Below, piece after piece: positions 31,443-43,893 of a stretch of 64,000 nucleotides of DNA. Position numbers and translations under genes: made by a program. The notes below the pieces were generated by a model. The model was not told the origin of the DNA and did no database searches. It saw only the letters and a list, made by a program, of their open reading frames with translations. The DNA is taken from contig NC_089222.1 of the NCBI RefSeq assembly GCF_963924675.1, positions 4,098,501-4,162,500 of the forward strand. Direction: 5' to 3'. This DNA comes from Phocoena phocoena (taxonomy: Eukaryota; Chordata; Mammalia; Artiodactyla; Phocoenidae). How positions within the stretch are numbered: position 1 is the first letter of the stretch; each line of letters opens with the position of its first letter.

Positions 31443-34003
31443 AAAGAAGAATAAATGTTCGGTCACCTGCCCAGGACTGCAGCCACTTGAACGCAGAGTT
31501 GGCTCTCCCACTTGGGTTGAATGTGATGCTGAAGCTGACCACCTTCCTGCCTTTTTTCGTGACATCTACTCCTGTCTCTTGCGCTGATGCTGTTCTACTG
31601 TCCACAAGGAAACTTCTGTCCCTTACGGTTTCATACCTATTTTTTCCTGCTTCTGTTTCAGCACAGCATCCTAATATCCTTCATTCAGGGAGCTCCCCCA
31701 GTCCTGCCATGATTCATTAGGATTGAGATCCAAAGTACCTCCGCTTCTGCCCTGTTGCAGCGTGCCCCTTTCATGACAGTTTCGCTCACCCCTTTGTCCA
31801 AAGGTAATATTGCATGTTTAGTCACTTACTATACGTATTTCTTCGCTGCCCAGTGTCCAAACCTCACATTGGTCAGTGAGATGGAGATTTCTCTGCTGGA
31901 TTTGAAGTTCCAAGAGGGCAGGGGCTGTGTCTTGAACAAGTTTAGTGGAGTCTAGAAGGCAGGCCCAGTGCGTAGGTGCTGAGTAATGCTTTCCTGCTGT
32001 TTTGACTAACCACATGCAGGCTGTTTTCGTATAATTAGGATGAATCTAATTTTAAAATGAACAACCGTGTGTCCTCAGATGAACCAGAATATACACTTAC
32101 AAGGCGCTGCTGTCCTGCATTATAAATAAGGGAATAGGTTGTCCGGCAGAAAAGCTCTGCTGTTCTTTTCCCTTAAAAAAAAACAAAACAAAACAAAAAA
32201 CAAAAAAACTCTCCACACATCAGAGCTGAGATAGAAGATCTTCCCATCCCCTCACCTAAGTTGGCAAGGAATCGGGGCCCCAAAGTGGATGTTCTTGGCA
32301 AAGATGAAACCCAGCGAACATCCACAAGTTAAGAAGAGAGGCTTCTGAGGATTTGTAAAGAAACGTCCTTAAGAATGGCTTACAGTGACTCGACCCTAAG
32401 GGGGGCGCCTGATTCCCATCCTGGGTGACAGCGGGACTTCCTCAGGCGATGGCTTCAGGTTTCTGCAGGGCCGTGTTCTGAGGCCCTTGGAAAGTGTCAG
32501 CTGCATCGCTGTTTACAGACCTGTTGCTGGTGTGGGGAGCCCCTTGCACTCATTGCCACCGTGGCATCCCTCAAGCTCCGAGCATTTTCTTGAGATTTTT
32601 AACATCTCAGAATTCCCACTGCAGGGAAGATGAGTGATTTAACATCGCCCCGAGGGGGTTTATAGTTCACTTCTCTTCTTTGTCTAGCAAGGTTTTGAAA
32701 TAGCTGTTTCATTTTGCTATTCTGTGGTTTTCAGTCCCCACTGGTAATTCATTAAAGTTCATTTGAACCACGGCTGCCGTTTTCATCTTTGGCTCTTCCT
32801 GGCACCAGAGTAAGACCCCTTTCTCGCAGTCAAGTGTTACTTATTTGAGTTCTTGCAGAATTTTGACTTCAGGGGCATTTGAGACTCATGGGGATTGCGC
32901 TTGCATTCCCTGCCAGCCTTGAGCAAAAGATGTGGCTTTGCCTGTGCCCTCGATGGGAGAGAGAGGAATGTGCCTGGAGTTGGGTTTCAGATGGTCTGAA
33001 AGAAGTAGGTCTAGAGCCTGTGGCTCAGAGGATCCCAATGATTCTGTGCTTAGGACTTGGGGATGGGAAGATCGGCCCCTCTGCTAGAGGGCTACTGTGG
33101 ACCCAGAGAGTTCTCACATCCGAGGAACATGGTGCTCAAGTGGCCGCCAGCCTAGTCTCTCTTCAGAAGACTTGCCATTAGAGTTTGGGTTCCCCAGAAG
33201 CAGACCCTGAGATGAGAATTGAAGTGCAAGTCGTTTTAGGGGGAAGGTAAAGAAAACACCCATAGGAGAGTGGGGAAGGGGGCCAGAATGGGGATAGCAG
33301 TCAATAAGGAGGCATTATTAAACTGGTTACCACTGTGGGCACACTGGGGAGCCCTGGGAGACAGCGTGGATCGTGTCCCACAGTTACCCACCCAAGAGGC
33401 AAGAGAGTACCTACTTCTTCACCAAACCTGTCAGGCATCTGTTGAGGACTGCCTACAGAGGCGACTGATTTCCCGGCATTTCAGGACTGCCACTTGAGCA
33501 GCCAACAGCACACCTTGAGGCAAAGGAATGCAGTTTTTGGCAGCTGGAAGACAAGCTCATGGGCACTGAAGTGGAGCCCATGAGGAGGGGGGTCAGGGCA
33601 CCAGCATGGTCTGCTACACGCAAGCCTTCCTTGTCAGTGGCATATATCCCTGGAGGGCAGCCTGTAGTGCTCATTTCCACCCAAGGATCTCTGGCCTCTT
33701 TTGGACTTCTGCTTCGTATTCACGAGGCACAGACTGCCTTTAGCTGGAGCAGTGGAGCTGACCCCACAAGCACCTGGTTCAGAGTTGACTAGAGAGGGAT
33801 CCAGTGAAACAGGAGGCACAGCCAGATCCCCAGCTCTGTCTCCTTACCCTCATCTCTCTCCCACACTGTCTCCCTTCTGTCTAAGACCTCGCTTGTTGCC
33901 CAAGATTGCCTAGTGGTCGTGGCGAGCGTGTTCTCTTTCCTAATAGCTTCTGCTCTTGCCTCTACCAGGCTTTTTTTTTTTTTTCCCCCTTTTGTACCCC
34001 TGG
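31443..34003. other. Mostly unique DNA, no gene seen
   Basis: An A-rich run with C interruptions sits at 32176-32209. 33181-33300 ('gggttccccagaagcagaccctgagatgagaattgaag') resembles an old interspersed repeat but is not assigned. Overlapping short open frames in 32880-33910 show no family. Confidence 0.35.
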
Positions 34004-34235
34004 AACATGGTTTCTCGACCTGGGTGCTATTGATATTTGGGGGCACGTAATTCTTGGCTGTGGGGGATGCCATGGGCATTGCAGAATGTTTAGCAGCCTC
34101 CCTACCCTTTACCCTCTAGAGGCCATTAGTGTTCCACCCCGGAGTTATGACAGTGAAAAAATGTCTCCAGACGGTGATTACCAGTTGTCCCCTGGGAGGC
34201 ATAATTGTCCCCATTGAAAACCACTGCCTTAGACC
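34003..34235 (-). mobile_element. MER20 DNA transposon, antisense
   Basis: The segment has 'catggtttctcgacctgggtgctattgatatttggggg' at the left, 'ctctagaggccattagtg' in the middle, and 'aattgtccccattgaaaaccactgcc' at the right. This is the third near-full-length MER20 of the window. Confidence 0.85.
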
Positions 34236-35310
34236 AGTTCCAAGTCCCCGTGCTTCCCTCCCCCAAGCTCCTCGCCAATTACACTTACCCGTCATGGCCG
34301 GTGGGGAGAGGCATCCCCAAATCTGCCTCCTCTTCCACCTGCCCTATTCCCACCAGGAATCAGTGCCCTGGTCTGTGTGTCTGTCTGTCTGTCTCTTTTT
34401 CCTCCCTTCCCCTCGCTTCTCCCCATCCGCATGGTGAACAGCTGCAATTTGGAAGATTGCACTTTTCATTTCCTCCTCCCTTTTAAAGCTTCCTGCTCAG
34501 TTCAGTGAAGCAAACACTGTAATGGGAAATCAGCTAATAACGTGAGATGTCACATTCAAAAAATTTTGTTCGTTCATTCTTTTATCAAACCCGTATCCGG
34601 TACCAACTATGTGCGAGGTCCACGCTCGGGTGCAGTGGTGAGCCCATTCCCTCGTCCCTCCAGACGGGTCCACAAAATGATTACACAAAGGACAGCCTCA
34701 CCAAAATCAAGACTGTTTTCATTTTATCAATACATGTATATCCCGGATTCCGGTGGCCGGAAGTACAGAAAGCCAGTATCGTACCAGGAACAGTTACAAT
34801 TACTGTCAGTGTTTCCTCGTGTGGGAATTCTAACTCCACGGCTTAGAATTATGAAATCCTGCTTTGAACTACAGGATTTACCTCTGTCACGTTCAGAAGT
34901 ATGTTTTGAGCGCGGTCCACCTTGACAAGCGGGTTTCACAGTTTAACCGGTTCCTGAAACAAAGTGTTAATAGATCTTTCACACTCCTGTTTGCCGGCAT
35001 CATCTCTGCTGTTCCTGCTTTGTTGAGACAAACAAGGTAGTTGTCCACATTTTGGGGTAATCCCGTCCAAAGGTGGCTTCAAGCAATCCCAGAGAGGGTG
35101 GCCTTGCCACTGCTTGTTTGGGCTGAGGGTTGGTTATGGAGAAAAGGAAACGGTGCAAATCACAAAGGGGAGGATGTTGAAGGCACGAGGATGCCTCCTT
35201 TGCAGTGAGTACCGCCTGTGGGGATGCTGGGGTCGTGCCCCGGTCACGGCTGCACAGCTGTGCGGTGGGAGTGTGTCCCACGCGGCCCTGCTCCTCTGCA
35301 CCCACACTTC
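34236..35310. other. Unique DNA with an ancient repeat fragment, no gene seen
   Basis: 34560-34700 contains 'cgttcattcttttatcaaacccgtatccggtaccaactatgtgcgagg', a fragment of the widespread 'attcattcaacaaatattt...' type repeat, unusually rich in CpG for this window. Nothing else is assignable. Confidence 0.35.
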
Positions 35311-35319
35311 TCAGCCTGC

Positions 35320-35415
35320 TGCCCCCAGACTGGCTGGTGGTAAAGGCACAGAATCTCCTGCCCCAGCCCTGCCCAGCCAGACTCTGCATTTCACCAGGAT
35401 CCCCAAGGGCTTCAC
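35320..35415 (+). mobile_element. MER5-type DNA transposon fragment
   Basis: The string 'ggcacagaatctcctgccccagccctgcccagccagactctgcatttcaccaggatcccc' follows the interior of MER5-like elements ('...aatctgcattttaacaagatcccc'). Confidence 0.55.
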
Positions 35416-36220
35416 CGCAATGGGAGCTGAGCTTTTGTTCTACTTGCATCTCCTCAGGTAAAAAATATGCAGTCCAAGCATACAAAAGAGTTACCGGGGT
35501 AACCCTGCTGGGTATTGACTAACCCATTACACCCAGGTTATTGTTTTTCAGACTTGGTAATCAGCACGTTAGTGGGCCCCAAGTGAACGTAATGAGTCAC
35601 ATCAACAAAAGTTTTGGGTAAGAAAGACTAGAATAGAAGGTATTAGAGTAAATCACACGTTTTTGAAGCATTTTATTTCATTAAAAAAATGCATGTACAT
35701 GCACACACACAGACACCCCACCTTTATATGTATGTCCTGGGTCATAATAGCATAATAGAATTCTGGCTGAGGTTATGGTAAAAAACAAACAGGCAAACAA
35801 ACAAACAAAACCCCCCAAAATGAATGTATCTCTTTATATATATGCAGATCAGTGTTTTTAAAAAAATAAAACCCCAAACATATGCATTTGATGAAGTGTG
35901 GCCCCTCAACTCTCCCCAGAGATGGTGAGACTATATTCCCTAAACCAGATTCCTGAACTAGTAAAATGTCTAAATAGCATATATGAATGTTAAAATCATC
36001 TCAGTTGCGTGGTCATGACAATAAGCATTTGCATTTCACCCTCAATTTCAAAAAACAACTCTCTATCAGAGAATACCTCAAAATCTTGAAAAAGACACCT
36101 TTAAAGAAAAGCTCATTTTAAATCAAGAAAATACAACTGGAGGCTGACGGAAGGACATCCATTAACTGGAAGGAAATGATAATTTTGAACCCAAAAGAAA
36201 TTCCCCAGATTATGAGAAGT
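35416..36220. other. Unique DNA with simple repeats
   Basis: It contains acacacac (about 35700-35714) and an (AAAC)n run at 35783-35810. No gene seen. Confidence 0.4.
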
Positions 36221-36222
36221 AC

Positions 36223-36420
36223 AGGGTATCCCAAAAGTGGTACTGCTGTTTTAAAGTTTAATGTCTTCAGAAGTGTGAATGCTACACACTTAACAAAAAA
36301 TGATCTGGAAGTTTAATCATTTCCATTTCTTCAACACTCATTTAGCTTTGCAGATTTTGAAAAGTCAGTTTTTACTTTTAACTTAATTGTTTCAGGGGTT
36401 GACAGCTTCCATCAGAGAGA
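36223..36420. mobile_element. Possible mariner-like fragment
   Basis: 'acagggtatcccaaaagtggtactgctg' resembles the terminal repeat wording of mariner-type elements. I cannot find the matching opposite end with confidence. Confidence 0.25.
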
Positions 36421-38834
36421 CTGAAAGAAAAATTAAAATGAAAAATCTCATTGTCCATGGAATTGTTTCCTTAATTTCATTTTCAGATTGTTGATTGCTA
36501 TCATATAAAAATACAGTGGATTTGGGGGGAAAAAATTACTTTGCAAAAGCCACAAAGCTCCATGAGTGTCCAAGAGATGGGGGTAATGAAGCTTTCCAGA
36601 GCATTCTTGTCTGAATTTGTAGCATTAATCCTTCTGAAGATATTAAACACCTGGGAGCTGGAAGGCAACCATGTCACTCTTTGAGCACCCGCCTGTGTGA
36701 AGCTGAGGCCCAGAGACCTTGAGAGTCGGATTTCACCACGTGTGGGAGAGAACTAGTCCTGGGGCCTCAGCCGGGCACTGTGAAGGAGGGTGCTAATGCC
36801 AGGATGAGACACGGTTTCAGGGCAGGGCTTTCAATCTCTCAGACAGGATTCGTGCCAGGATCCGTGTCCGTGAGAGTGCCTTTGCCCTGCAGAGCTGGTC
36901 CTGAGCTTCCCCTCCATCCTTTCAGGCCCCTTCCCACCTTCTTCCTCATCCATGGGGCCTCCGACTTTGCTGGAATGATTGTGTCCCCAAGTGGTGCCTT
37001 AGAAGGTTGCCAGGGAGCTAACTAAAGCAGTATTCCGTGAAACAGGATTTCAAATATGCTTTGAAGGAACAGTTGAAAATGTTTTCTTTGTTTTCTTCTG
37101 TAATATGTCTGTCAACGCTATAGACGCTTTGCTTTATTAAAACTGAAAAAAACATGATGGTGTCCATATTCTTTAAGAATGCTGTGTTTGGGGGGACATT
37201 TAAAATAGAATTTTACATGTTGTACAAGGTGAGAAAACTAGTGTTCCGTCTCTAACTAGGTGTAAGTGTTAAAGTAGGTGGTTTAGCTCATTTTTTAAAA
37301 CCATCCTGTTTGTTTGTTCCAAAACTTTTTGCCAGTGCACAGCTCTTTGAGAATATATATTTATGTATATGTGTTCAGATTATATAATTTGAGTATATAT
37401 GAACATATGTATTTTGAACATATGTTGAATATTTATTAAATATATCATTTGAAACCAATATGAGAAAGGATTTGGAGATATTATAAATGGTAGCATGTTA
37501 TAACAACTTCTTATGTTTATTTATTTCTAAATGGAATAAATTACGATTCCTCAATATTGTGGTTTGATTTTTTTCCGTAAGTTGTGTTTTTACTTAAACG
37601 AATAAAACATTAATTTGAATAATATCAACTTGTAGTTATTCATATTTGTCATAAAGTATTTTTAGCAATTTTTTTGCTTGTTTGAAAAAAATCCAATATT
37701 TCAGGTTCTCACTTCTTGTTGCATGATGGTTACAATTGTATAAAGTAGCACTGTTGCCCTCAAGAGTAATGAGAACATGACAAATTTTGAGGTCCATGCC
37801 AAAAGAACATTTTGTTTTTGGAGCATTAGCTGTAGAAAACCACATATTAGTGGAGTGGTTTTCCTTTGTGATTTATCATAGATGTTATGTTCATTCAGTT
37901 GAAAAGTACCGTTCATTGTATTAAGTCATTCTTCTATCTATAGCATTTTGGGCAGATTTCATATGTACACTTTTCAAATTAGTAAGAAAAATACATGTTT
38001 CAACGTGCACCAATCTGATATGACTCCACACCATTGAATCAACTGTGCCCATCTGTAAATGTCTGAGACTTGAACCCCTCCCTCTACCTACAGTTCCACA
38101 GTCAGCTATACATAGTATGCATGGTCTGCACAGTCCTTGGTTCCATCCCAAAAATCCGAGATTTTTTTTTTTATGAAGTATCAAAGACAGAATCTTTGCT
38201 GGAAGCATTGTGTGTTTGAATTACTTACTGTAGCTTTTCCTTTTCCACATAAGAAACCTGAATCATAAGAGTAGCCATTAATCCTACAAATTCTAGTAGG
38301 TCTATCATAGAGCTTAGGCAGTCAAATAGTTTTGTGCCAACTCAGGTAGGTTTTGTTGGCTGTTGTGTTTGAACTCGGCAGTAGTGCTATGATTGATTAG
38401 TAATGTTTGCTATGAAATAACAATTAGCAGTGGTGGCCTGGGTGTCAGGTATTTTCTTATCCTGTGTCCATACCTAAGGAAGATTAAATCCTCAAGACGT
38501 GGTCCCGTTATGTTGCCTTTGGCTTTAGTTCTGTGCCTTTGAAGTGAAACTATGCTTGTTCTGAAGACATGTTTACTTTCTACTCAATAGTAAATCAGAA
38601 AATTCATTTGTAAGTCAAGGACTATGTAAGAGTGTTTCCAGATCGGCAAGTTTAGTGTAATATCACAAAAAAAGCACGCAGTGAACTTTTTTATTGTCTT
38701 TTTGGTTTTCTGAGTCCTGAGACTCAGATGTATAAATACCGCATTACTGATACTTTAAAAATTGAAATATCTGGAACTCTTTCAAGAACATGCTCGGTTC
38801 TCAAAATAAAATTGAAGACAATATTTTCCATTAT
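36421..38834. other. Unique AT-rich DNA, no gene seen
   Basis: 36640-36760 has MIR-like words ('tgtgtgaagctgaggcccagagaccttgag'). The remainder, including the very AT-rich 37340-37640 stretch, shows nothing assignable. Confidence 0.35.
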
Positions 38835-38843
38835 ATATTTTAA

Positions 38844-39196
38844 TTTTTAAAATATTTTATTTATTTATTATTTTTGGCTGTGTTGGATCTTAGTTGCGGC
38901 ACACAGGATCTTTCGTTGTGGCGCACAGGCTCTTCTTTGCGGCATGCGGGCTTCTCTCTAGTTGTGGTGAGCAGGTTTTCTCTCTCTAGTTGTGGCACGC
39001 GGGCTTCAGAGCGTGTGGGCTCTGTAGTTTGCAGCACGCGGGCTCTCTGGTTTAGGCGCACGGGCTCAGTAGTTGTGTCCCGTGGGTTTAGTTGTCCCAC
39101 GGCATGTGGGATCTTAGTTCCCCGACCAGGGATGGAACCCACGTCCCCTGCATTGGAAGGCAGATTCTTTACCACTGGACCACTAGGGAAGTCCCT
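38844..39196 (-). mobile_element. CHR-1-type SINE, antisense
   Basis: The AT-rich tail lies at the left ('tatttatttattatttttggctgtg'), then diverged repeats of 'ttgtggcgcacaggctc', ending in the reverse tRNA head 'taccactggaccactagggaagtccct'. A short possible duplication, atattttaa, lies at 38835-38843 and 39202-39210. It is more diverged than the other copies, so it is an older subfamily. Confidence 0.9.
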
Positions 39197-39210
39197 CTGT
39201 CATATTTTAA

Positions 39211-40960
39211 AATGGCAAAATTGTGTTTATTTGTGTAATTTATCATTTGGACTTCACGGTCTACTTTACTTCTCAGTTACAATACCCATCCTCTCAGGAA
39301 GCTTTGGCCAGCCCCTTGACATAGAGAACAGGAAGGAACTAGATTGTATATGAGAAGATAAGGCAGATGGGGGATCACAGCCGAGCTTCTGTTGTGTCTA
39401 CCAAGCTAGGAGGATAGAAAATTTGGGAAAGAGGGTACGACAGTGAAAAATTGAAGTTGGAAGGTCAACAGAGCCTGTGTTTCTTATTTCATCAAGTAAA
39501 ACTGAGTCTTTGTCAATCAGTGTGATTGGACTCCCTTGAAATCTGCCTGTGAGAAGACCTGAGTAGTGTTTCCTTCCATTATTATTAAACTGTCTCCCAA
39601 ACCTGGCGGCTCATAATTGCTTACATTACATGAAGTGACCATAAGATCCTCAGGAATTAAGGATATGAAGAAAGAAGTCTATTGTACAGTTGGTATTGGC
39701 ATTCTTTCCATGGAGAGATGAATCTCTTTCTTCAACAAGTCCAGCACTTGACTTTGTGAGGGCTGGCAGAGAGAGCGCTAGGAGACAAGTGGCTTTGTGT
39801 TCTAGCCCCTTGCACAGTTGTCTTTCCTTTGTGGGGGCTGGTATTCTTCAGGAAGAAATGAACGATGGCCCGATATGTCTTTATACCTCAGAGGATCCTT
39901 GTAGAAAGGAACCGAGTGCTAGATCCCTGTAGATGTTTTAAGATGTTACCTTTCCGGTGGCTGTGGTGTGTGTTGTTTTGACCATCATTAATTGAACTTG
40001 GTATTCTCTGGAATAAAGGGTGGGTTAAGAGGGTCTTGAAAATCATATGCACATCTTCTTTCATTTTCCTGCCATTTTCAGCCACGACAGTGTTAATATA
40101 ACACAGCAGGTGAGGTATGAACCTTGGACAGACCTGAATATAAATATGGGTGTCCCCACGAAACTAGCTGATATGACATTAGGAAAAGTTTCTTAACTTC
40201 CCTGAGTTTCAATTTCCAAGTATATAAAAATGTTCAAAAAAGAAAAGTCTGCCAGGTAGGACTACAGTAAAGAGAGGGAATACCTGGAAAACAAGTTATT
40301 AGTGTAAAATTAAAACAAACTGAAAGCAGAGCTCTGAGTTTAACATGAAAGTTTTGAGGTATGCCTGCTTCCAGGCCACTTTCTCCTGGTTGGGGGAGAA
40401 GGAGGGAGAGACAAAATGTAAACTTAAGAAGAATTTCCAAAGCTGCGCTCATGAGGAAGTTTTTTTTAGCTTTTATTCACAGTTTTAAAGCAATGCTAGT
40501 CTCTCATGGTTTCCTCTTGGACAAAGTGGAGATACGCAGGCTGATAATAGCTAGGAAATTTCACAAGTTGAACAGCCATAGGCACGGCATGTTCTCATGG
40601 ATTAATGTCAGGCCGGAGGAGGAAGTCTGCCAGGAACCTCTGGGTTCTGCCCCAGCTCTGGGTGGATGCTGAGGGTGACACCACAGAGACACGAATGATG
40701 TGCTTATCCAGTGTTCGCGGGTCACAGAGTTGGAGGGGGGGAACCAATATGCCCCACCACAGAACGTGGATTTAGAGACCTTGAGGGGCTGGAGCGCTGG
40801 GTCCAAATCAAGAAGGCCTAAAGGAGGATTTAAAACCACAACACTACGTTAGATACATGTTTGAGGCCCGGATTCTAGGAGACCATTAATCGTCAATTGA
40901 GTACCAGCCGATAAGCGGTGGGATGTCTCAACTTCCACTGGGGCCATAAATTCCATGAAA
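39211..40960. other. Unique DNA, no gene seen
   Basis: I find no clear repeat or exon. The open frames of 80-160 codons here have no family resemblance. Confidence 0.35.
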
Positions 40961-40964
40961 ACAA

Positions 40965-41140
40965 TGGCTCTCCAACTTGAGCTGCATCACTTTCACCTGG
41001 AGGGCTTGTTGACATCCGGATTGCTGGGCCCATCCCAAGAGTTTCTGATTTAGCTGGTCTGAATTGGAGCTGGAGAGGTTACCGCTTGAGCAAGATCCCA
41101 GGTGATGCTGAGAAGAACAACTTTGCTCAAATCTAGGGAG
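40965..41140 (+). mobile_element. MER5A DNA transposon
   Basis: 'ggctctccaacttgagctgcatcactttcacctggagggcttgttgacatccggattgctgggccc' followed by 'gagtttctgatttagctggtctg' and 'cccaggtgatgctgag' is MER5A in plus orientation, nearly full length. Confidence 0.85.
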
Positions 41141-41339
41141 ATTACTGTTATCTCCTGCAGTATGGAAGCAGTTTTGGGTCCGACTCTTTCGGTTAGGTCA
41201 AAAGCCAGAAGGCTGGAAAGAATTCTGGCAACCAGGTAATATCAAGGGCCATTGAGGAAAGAGGAGCATATGGAGAAGAGAAAAACTTCAGGGATGTAGT
41301 AGCTGCCTTCCAACACTTGAGAGATTAACATGCTGAAGA

Positions 41340-41790
41340 GTCTTGGTTAAGAGTGTATACATTGGAACCAGATAAACCTGGATTTGATTCATAATTCTGC
41401 CACCCTTTTACATGTTTAACAGACACGTCTATGGTGCCAAGTACCAGGCACTGGTCCAAATGCTTTACACATATTAGCTCGTTTAATCGTCGTAACAAAA
41501 CACCTTATGAAGTGGGTTCAGAGAGGTTGAGCAACTTTCCTAAGGTCACACAGCTAGGGAGTGGTAGAACTGGGATTTAGATGCAGAGTCACATGGAGTC
41601 CAAGTTCATAAATAGCACATGACACTGCCTCTCCACTATTGTCTCCTCTGTGCTTAATGGCTGTGAGTCCTTAGTGATACCTGCAGCTTCTCGTGACTCA
41701 GTTCCTCCATCTTTGAAATAGACACCATCCTTTTCTCATAGGGTTGTTCTGAAGGGTTAAAAGTGTTTGTAGAGCATCTAGCTTGTGTCT
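41340..41790 (+). mobile_element. MIR SINE fragments (two or more adjoining)
   Basis: 41341-41410 ('gtcttggttaagagtgtatacattggaaccagataaacctgg'), 41440-41580 ('ctagggagtggtagaactgggattta') and 41640-41790 ('gactcagttcctccatctttgaaatagac', 'gggttgttctgaagggttaaa') each carry MIR modules. They look like a MIR split by another MIR. Confidence 0.75.
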
Positions 41791-41799
41791 GTTGTGTAG

Positions 41800-42870
41800 A
41801 CTTCTGTGATACTCAAAAGTAGGCACAGTGGATAAAGTTAGGGTGGGTCACAGTGTGACTGAGAAGTACTGAAACCTACCTGTCAGTTACGGGGTCCAGG
41901 GCATCAGCTTTGGGGGATTTCTCTGAACCCAAATGGCCCTCTGTAGGGACAGTCACAGATAGCATCCACACCTTGACGAGGAGACTGGACTAACTGATAA
42001 TTCTGGCTTTAAAATTCTACAACTGTGTAAAACATTGACTTCACTCATTTGAAGTGTCAGTCTTCCTCAGATGGTTTGGTTATTTCCCCTTTGCTCACTG
42101 GAAGATTTATGCAGATTCTCAAAGATTCTGCCTGTCACAGATAAGGCGGTTATCTGTGACACCTGCTCATGGCTTGTTATCACACACACCTGCTCATAGC
42201 TTGTTGCTCTTCAACACTTGTAAATAAGTCAACAACATGTACTCTTATATCCAGCAGCTGTTTCTTGCCTGGTTTCCTTATACCTCAGTTTTCCGTAGTA
42301 ATGATATAGTTTGATTTTTGCATGTATCTGAAACCTTCATATTTTAAAGCAATAGTGATTATTTTCAGAGATATTTCATTATACTCCTAAGAAGTAGGTT
42401 GAATGCTTTCCTTGCTATACATGTACAAATATGATAAGGATTACCAGACAGCCAAGGAGAAAAGCTTATCTGGGATGCCCTATTTTGTTGGGGAGTCGCG
42501 CAGCTAGGGGTAGGACTAATGTTGATGCCAAAGACCTGTGACAGTGGAGCTTACTTGAAGTGCTTTCCCAGCTCCCATTTGGCTCCTGCATGTATGAGCA
42601 GTTCCCTTAACTGGGCTGACTCTGGAATTAATTAATAACTCATGAATCTCTCGAGTTTATTACATGGTAGTAACTGCGCCAAGTAAATGGATAGAGCTGG
42701 TTCTGTAGGAGGACAGATGCAGAGGCAGGGGGATACCTGCAAAGATAGAGGGGAAGTCTGGGTTCTGGGAGCTAGCTCAGTCTGAATGTCTACTGGGGAG
42801 ATCATGGAGAATTTCCCAGAGGAGGTGCTGCTGGATCTGTTTGGAAGAATTAGTAGTAATCAGACCGACA
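41800..42870. other. Unique DNA, no gene seen
   Basis: Apart from the inverted and direct repeats at 42133-42205, nothing assignable. Confidence 0.35.
42133..42161. repeat. Perfect inverted repeat built from GATA motifs
   Basis: Arms tgtcacagataa and ttatctgtgaca (12 bp) flank a 5-base loop, ggcgg. Each arm contains a GATA-factor motif (agataa). The right arm overlaps an E-box (cacctg, 42160-42165). A direct repeat, acacctgctcatggcttgtt and acacctgctcatagcttgtt, follows at 42159-42178 and 42186-42205. Confidence 0.65.
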
Positions 42871-42876
42871 AAGTCT

Positions 42877-42877
42877 T

Positions 42878-42938
<61 letters not shown>

Positions 42939-42951
42939 TGTGTGTGTGTGA
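42877..42951. repeat. (TG)n microsatellite
   Basis: About 37 TG units with one TTTG interruption near the right end. The polymorphic length makes it a possible marker. Confidence 0.97.
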
Positions 42952-43572
42952 ATTAGATAAATGTATGCATACTGGACACATGACTCCCAGACCTCCTACC
43001 TCACTGGGTTTCCAGAATCCTAGCAGCCAGGCCTTCACGCTGCAGGCAGTAGTTTGAAAAAAGCATTTTTCTGGGAAATCTGAGCAGCCCAAGAAGGACT
43101 TAAGATATTGAATCAGGGGTACCCTGAATTATGTCCAATCATATCAGTCTCCAAAGTAAAAGGTAAAGTTGAGAAAATCTCCTGGAAAGGAGAAGAAAAA
43201 GGTGGTGATGGTAAATAGAAGAAGAAGAAGAAACAAATAAAGGATCAGTTTAGTCAGTCCAACATCTTAACAAGAGAAATATCGGGAAGAGAAAACAGGA
43301 AAAATGAACAGAAGGAACCCACTAACAAACTAATTCAGAAGGATGCACGAGGGCACAGAGACAGATGAGCTGACTCTCATCCTCCCTCATGGGGAATAAA
43401 TAGGTACTGCCTGGAACTGAAATGTCATGTGATACAGTCATGTTATTGTGAACGCGGAGGTAAAGCCTTCTTTTCCTTAAATAAATGAAAGCGCTTAGAG
43501 TGGTTATCTCTAGGGAGGAGGAAATGGGAGGAGGAGTTCGGAAGGAAGTTTTGCATAACAAATCTTATGAAA
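42952..43572. other. Unique DNA with a GAA run, no gene seen
   Basis: A short (GAA)n lies at 43217-43232. Nothing else is assignable. Confidence 0.4.
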
Positions 43573-43582
43573 CTATTCGATA

Positions 43583-43883
43583 GGGGCTTCCCTGGTGGCG
43601 CAGTGGTTAGGAATCTGCCTGCTAGTGCAGGGGGACATGGGTTCAAGCCCTGGTCCGGGAAAATCCCACATGCTGTGGAGCAGCTAAGCCCATGAGCCAC
43701 AGCTACTGAGCCTGCATGCCTAGAGCCTGCGCTCCGCAACAAGAGAAGCCACCGCAATGAGAAGCCTGCGCACCGCAACGAAGAGCAGCCCCCGCTCACC
43801 ACAACTAGAGAAAGCCCGCGTGCAGCAACAAAGACCCAATGCAGCAAAAAATGAAAATAAATAAATAAATTTATTTTAAAAAG
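43583..43883 (+). mobile_element. CHR-1 SINE, sense
   Basis: Head ggggcttccctggtggcgcag, long body with 'cacagctactgagcctgcatgcctagagcc' and 'gcagcaacaaagacccaatgcagc', and an aaataaataaataaat tail. An imperfect duplication, ctattcgata (43573-43582) and ctgtttgata (43884-43893), flanks it. Confidence 0.95.
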
Positions 43884-43893
43884 CTGTTTGATA

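Noticed and set aside
35000..35485. 161-codon minus-strand frame overlapping 115- and 105-codon plus-strand frames
   Set aside because: Mutually overlapping frames on opposite strands over a MER5-type fragment. None shows a family.
42850..43092. His/Thr-repeat frame on the minus strand
   Set aside because: Product of the (TG)n microsatellite.
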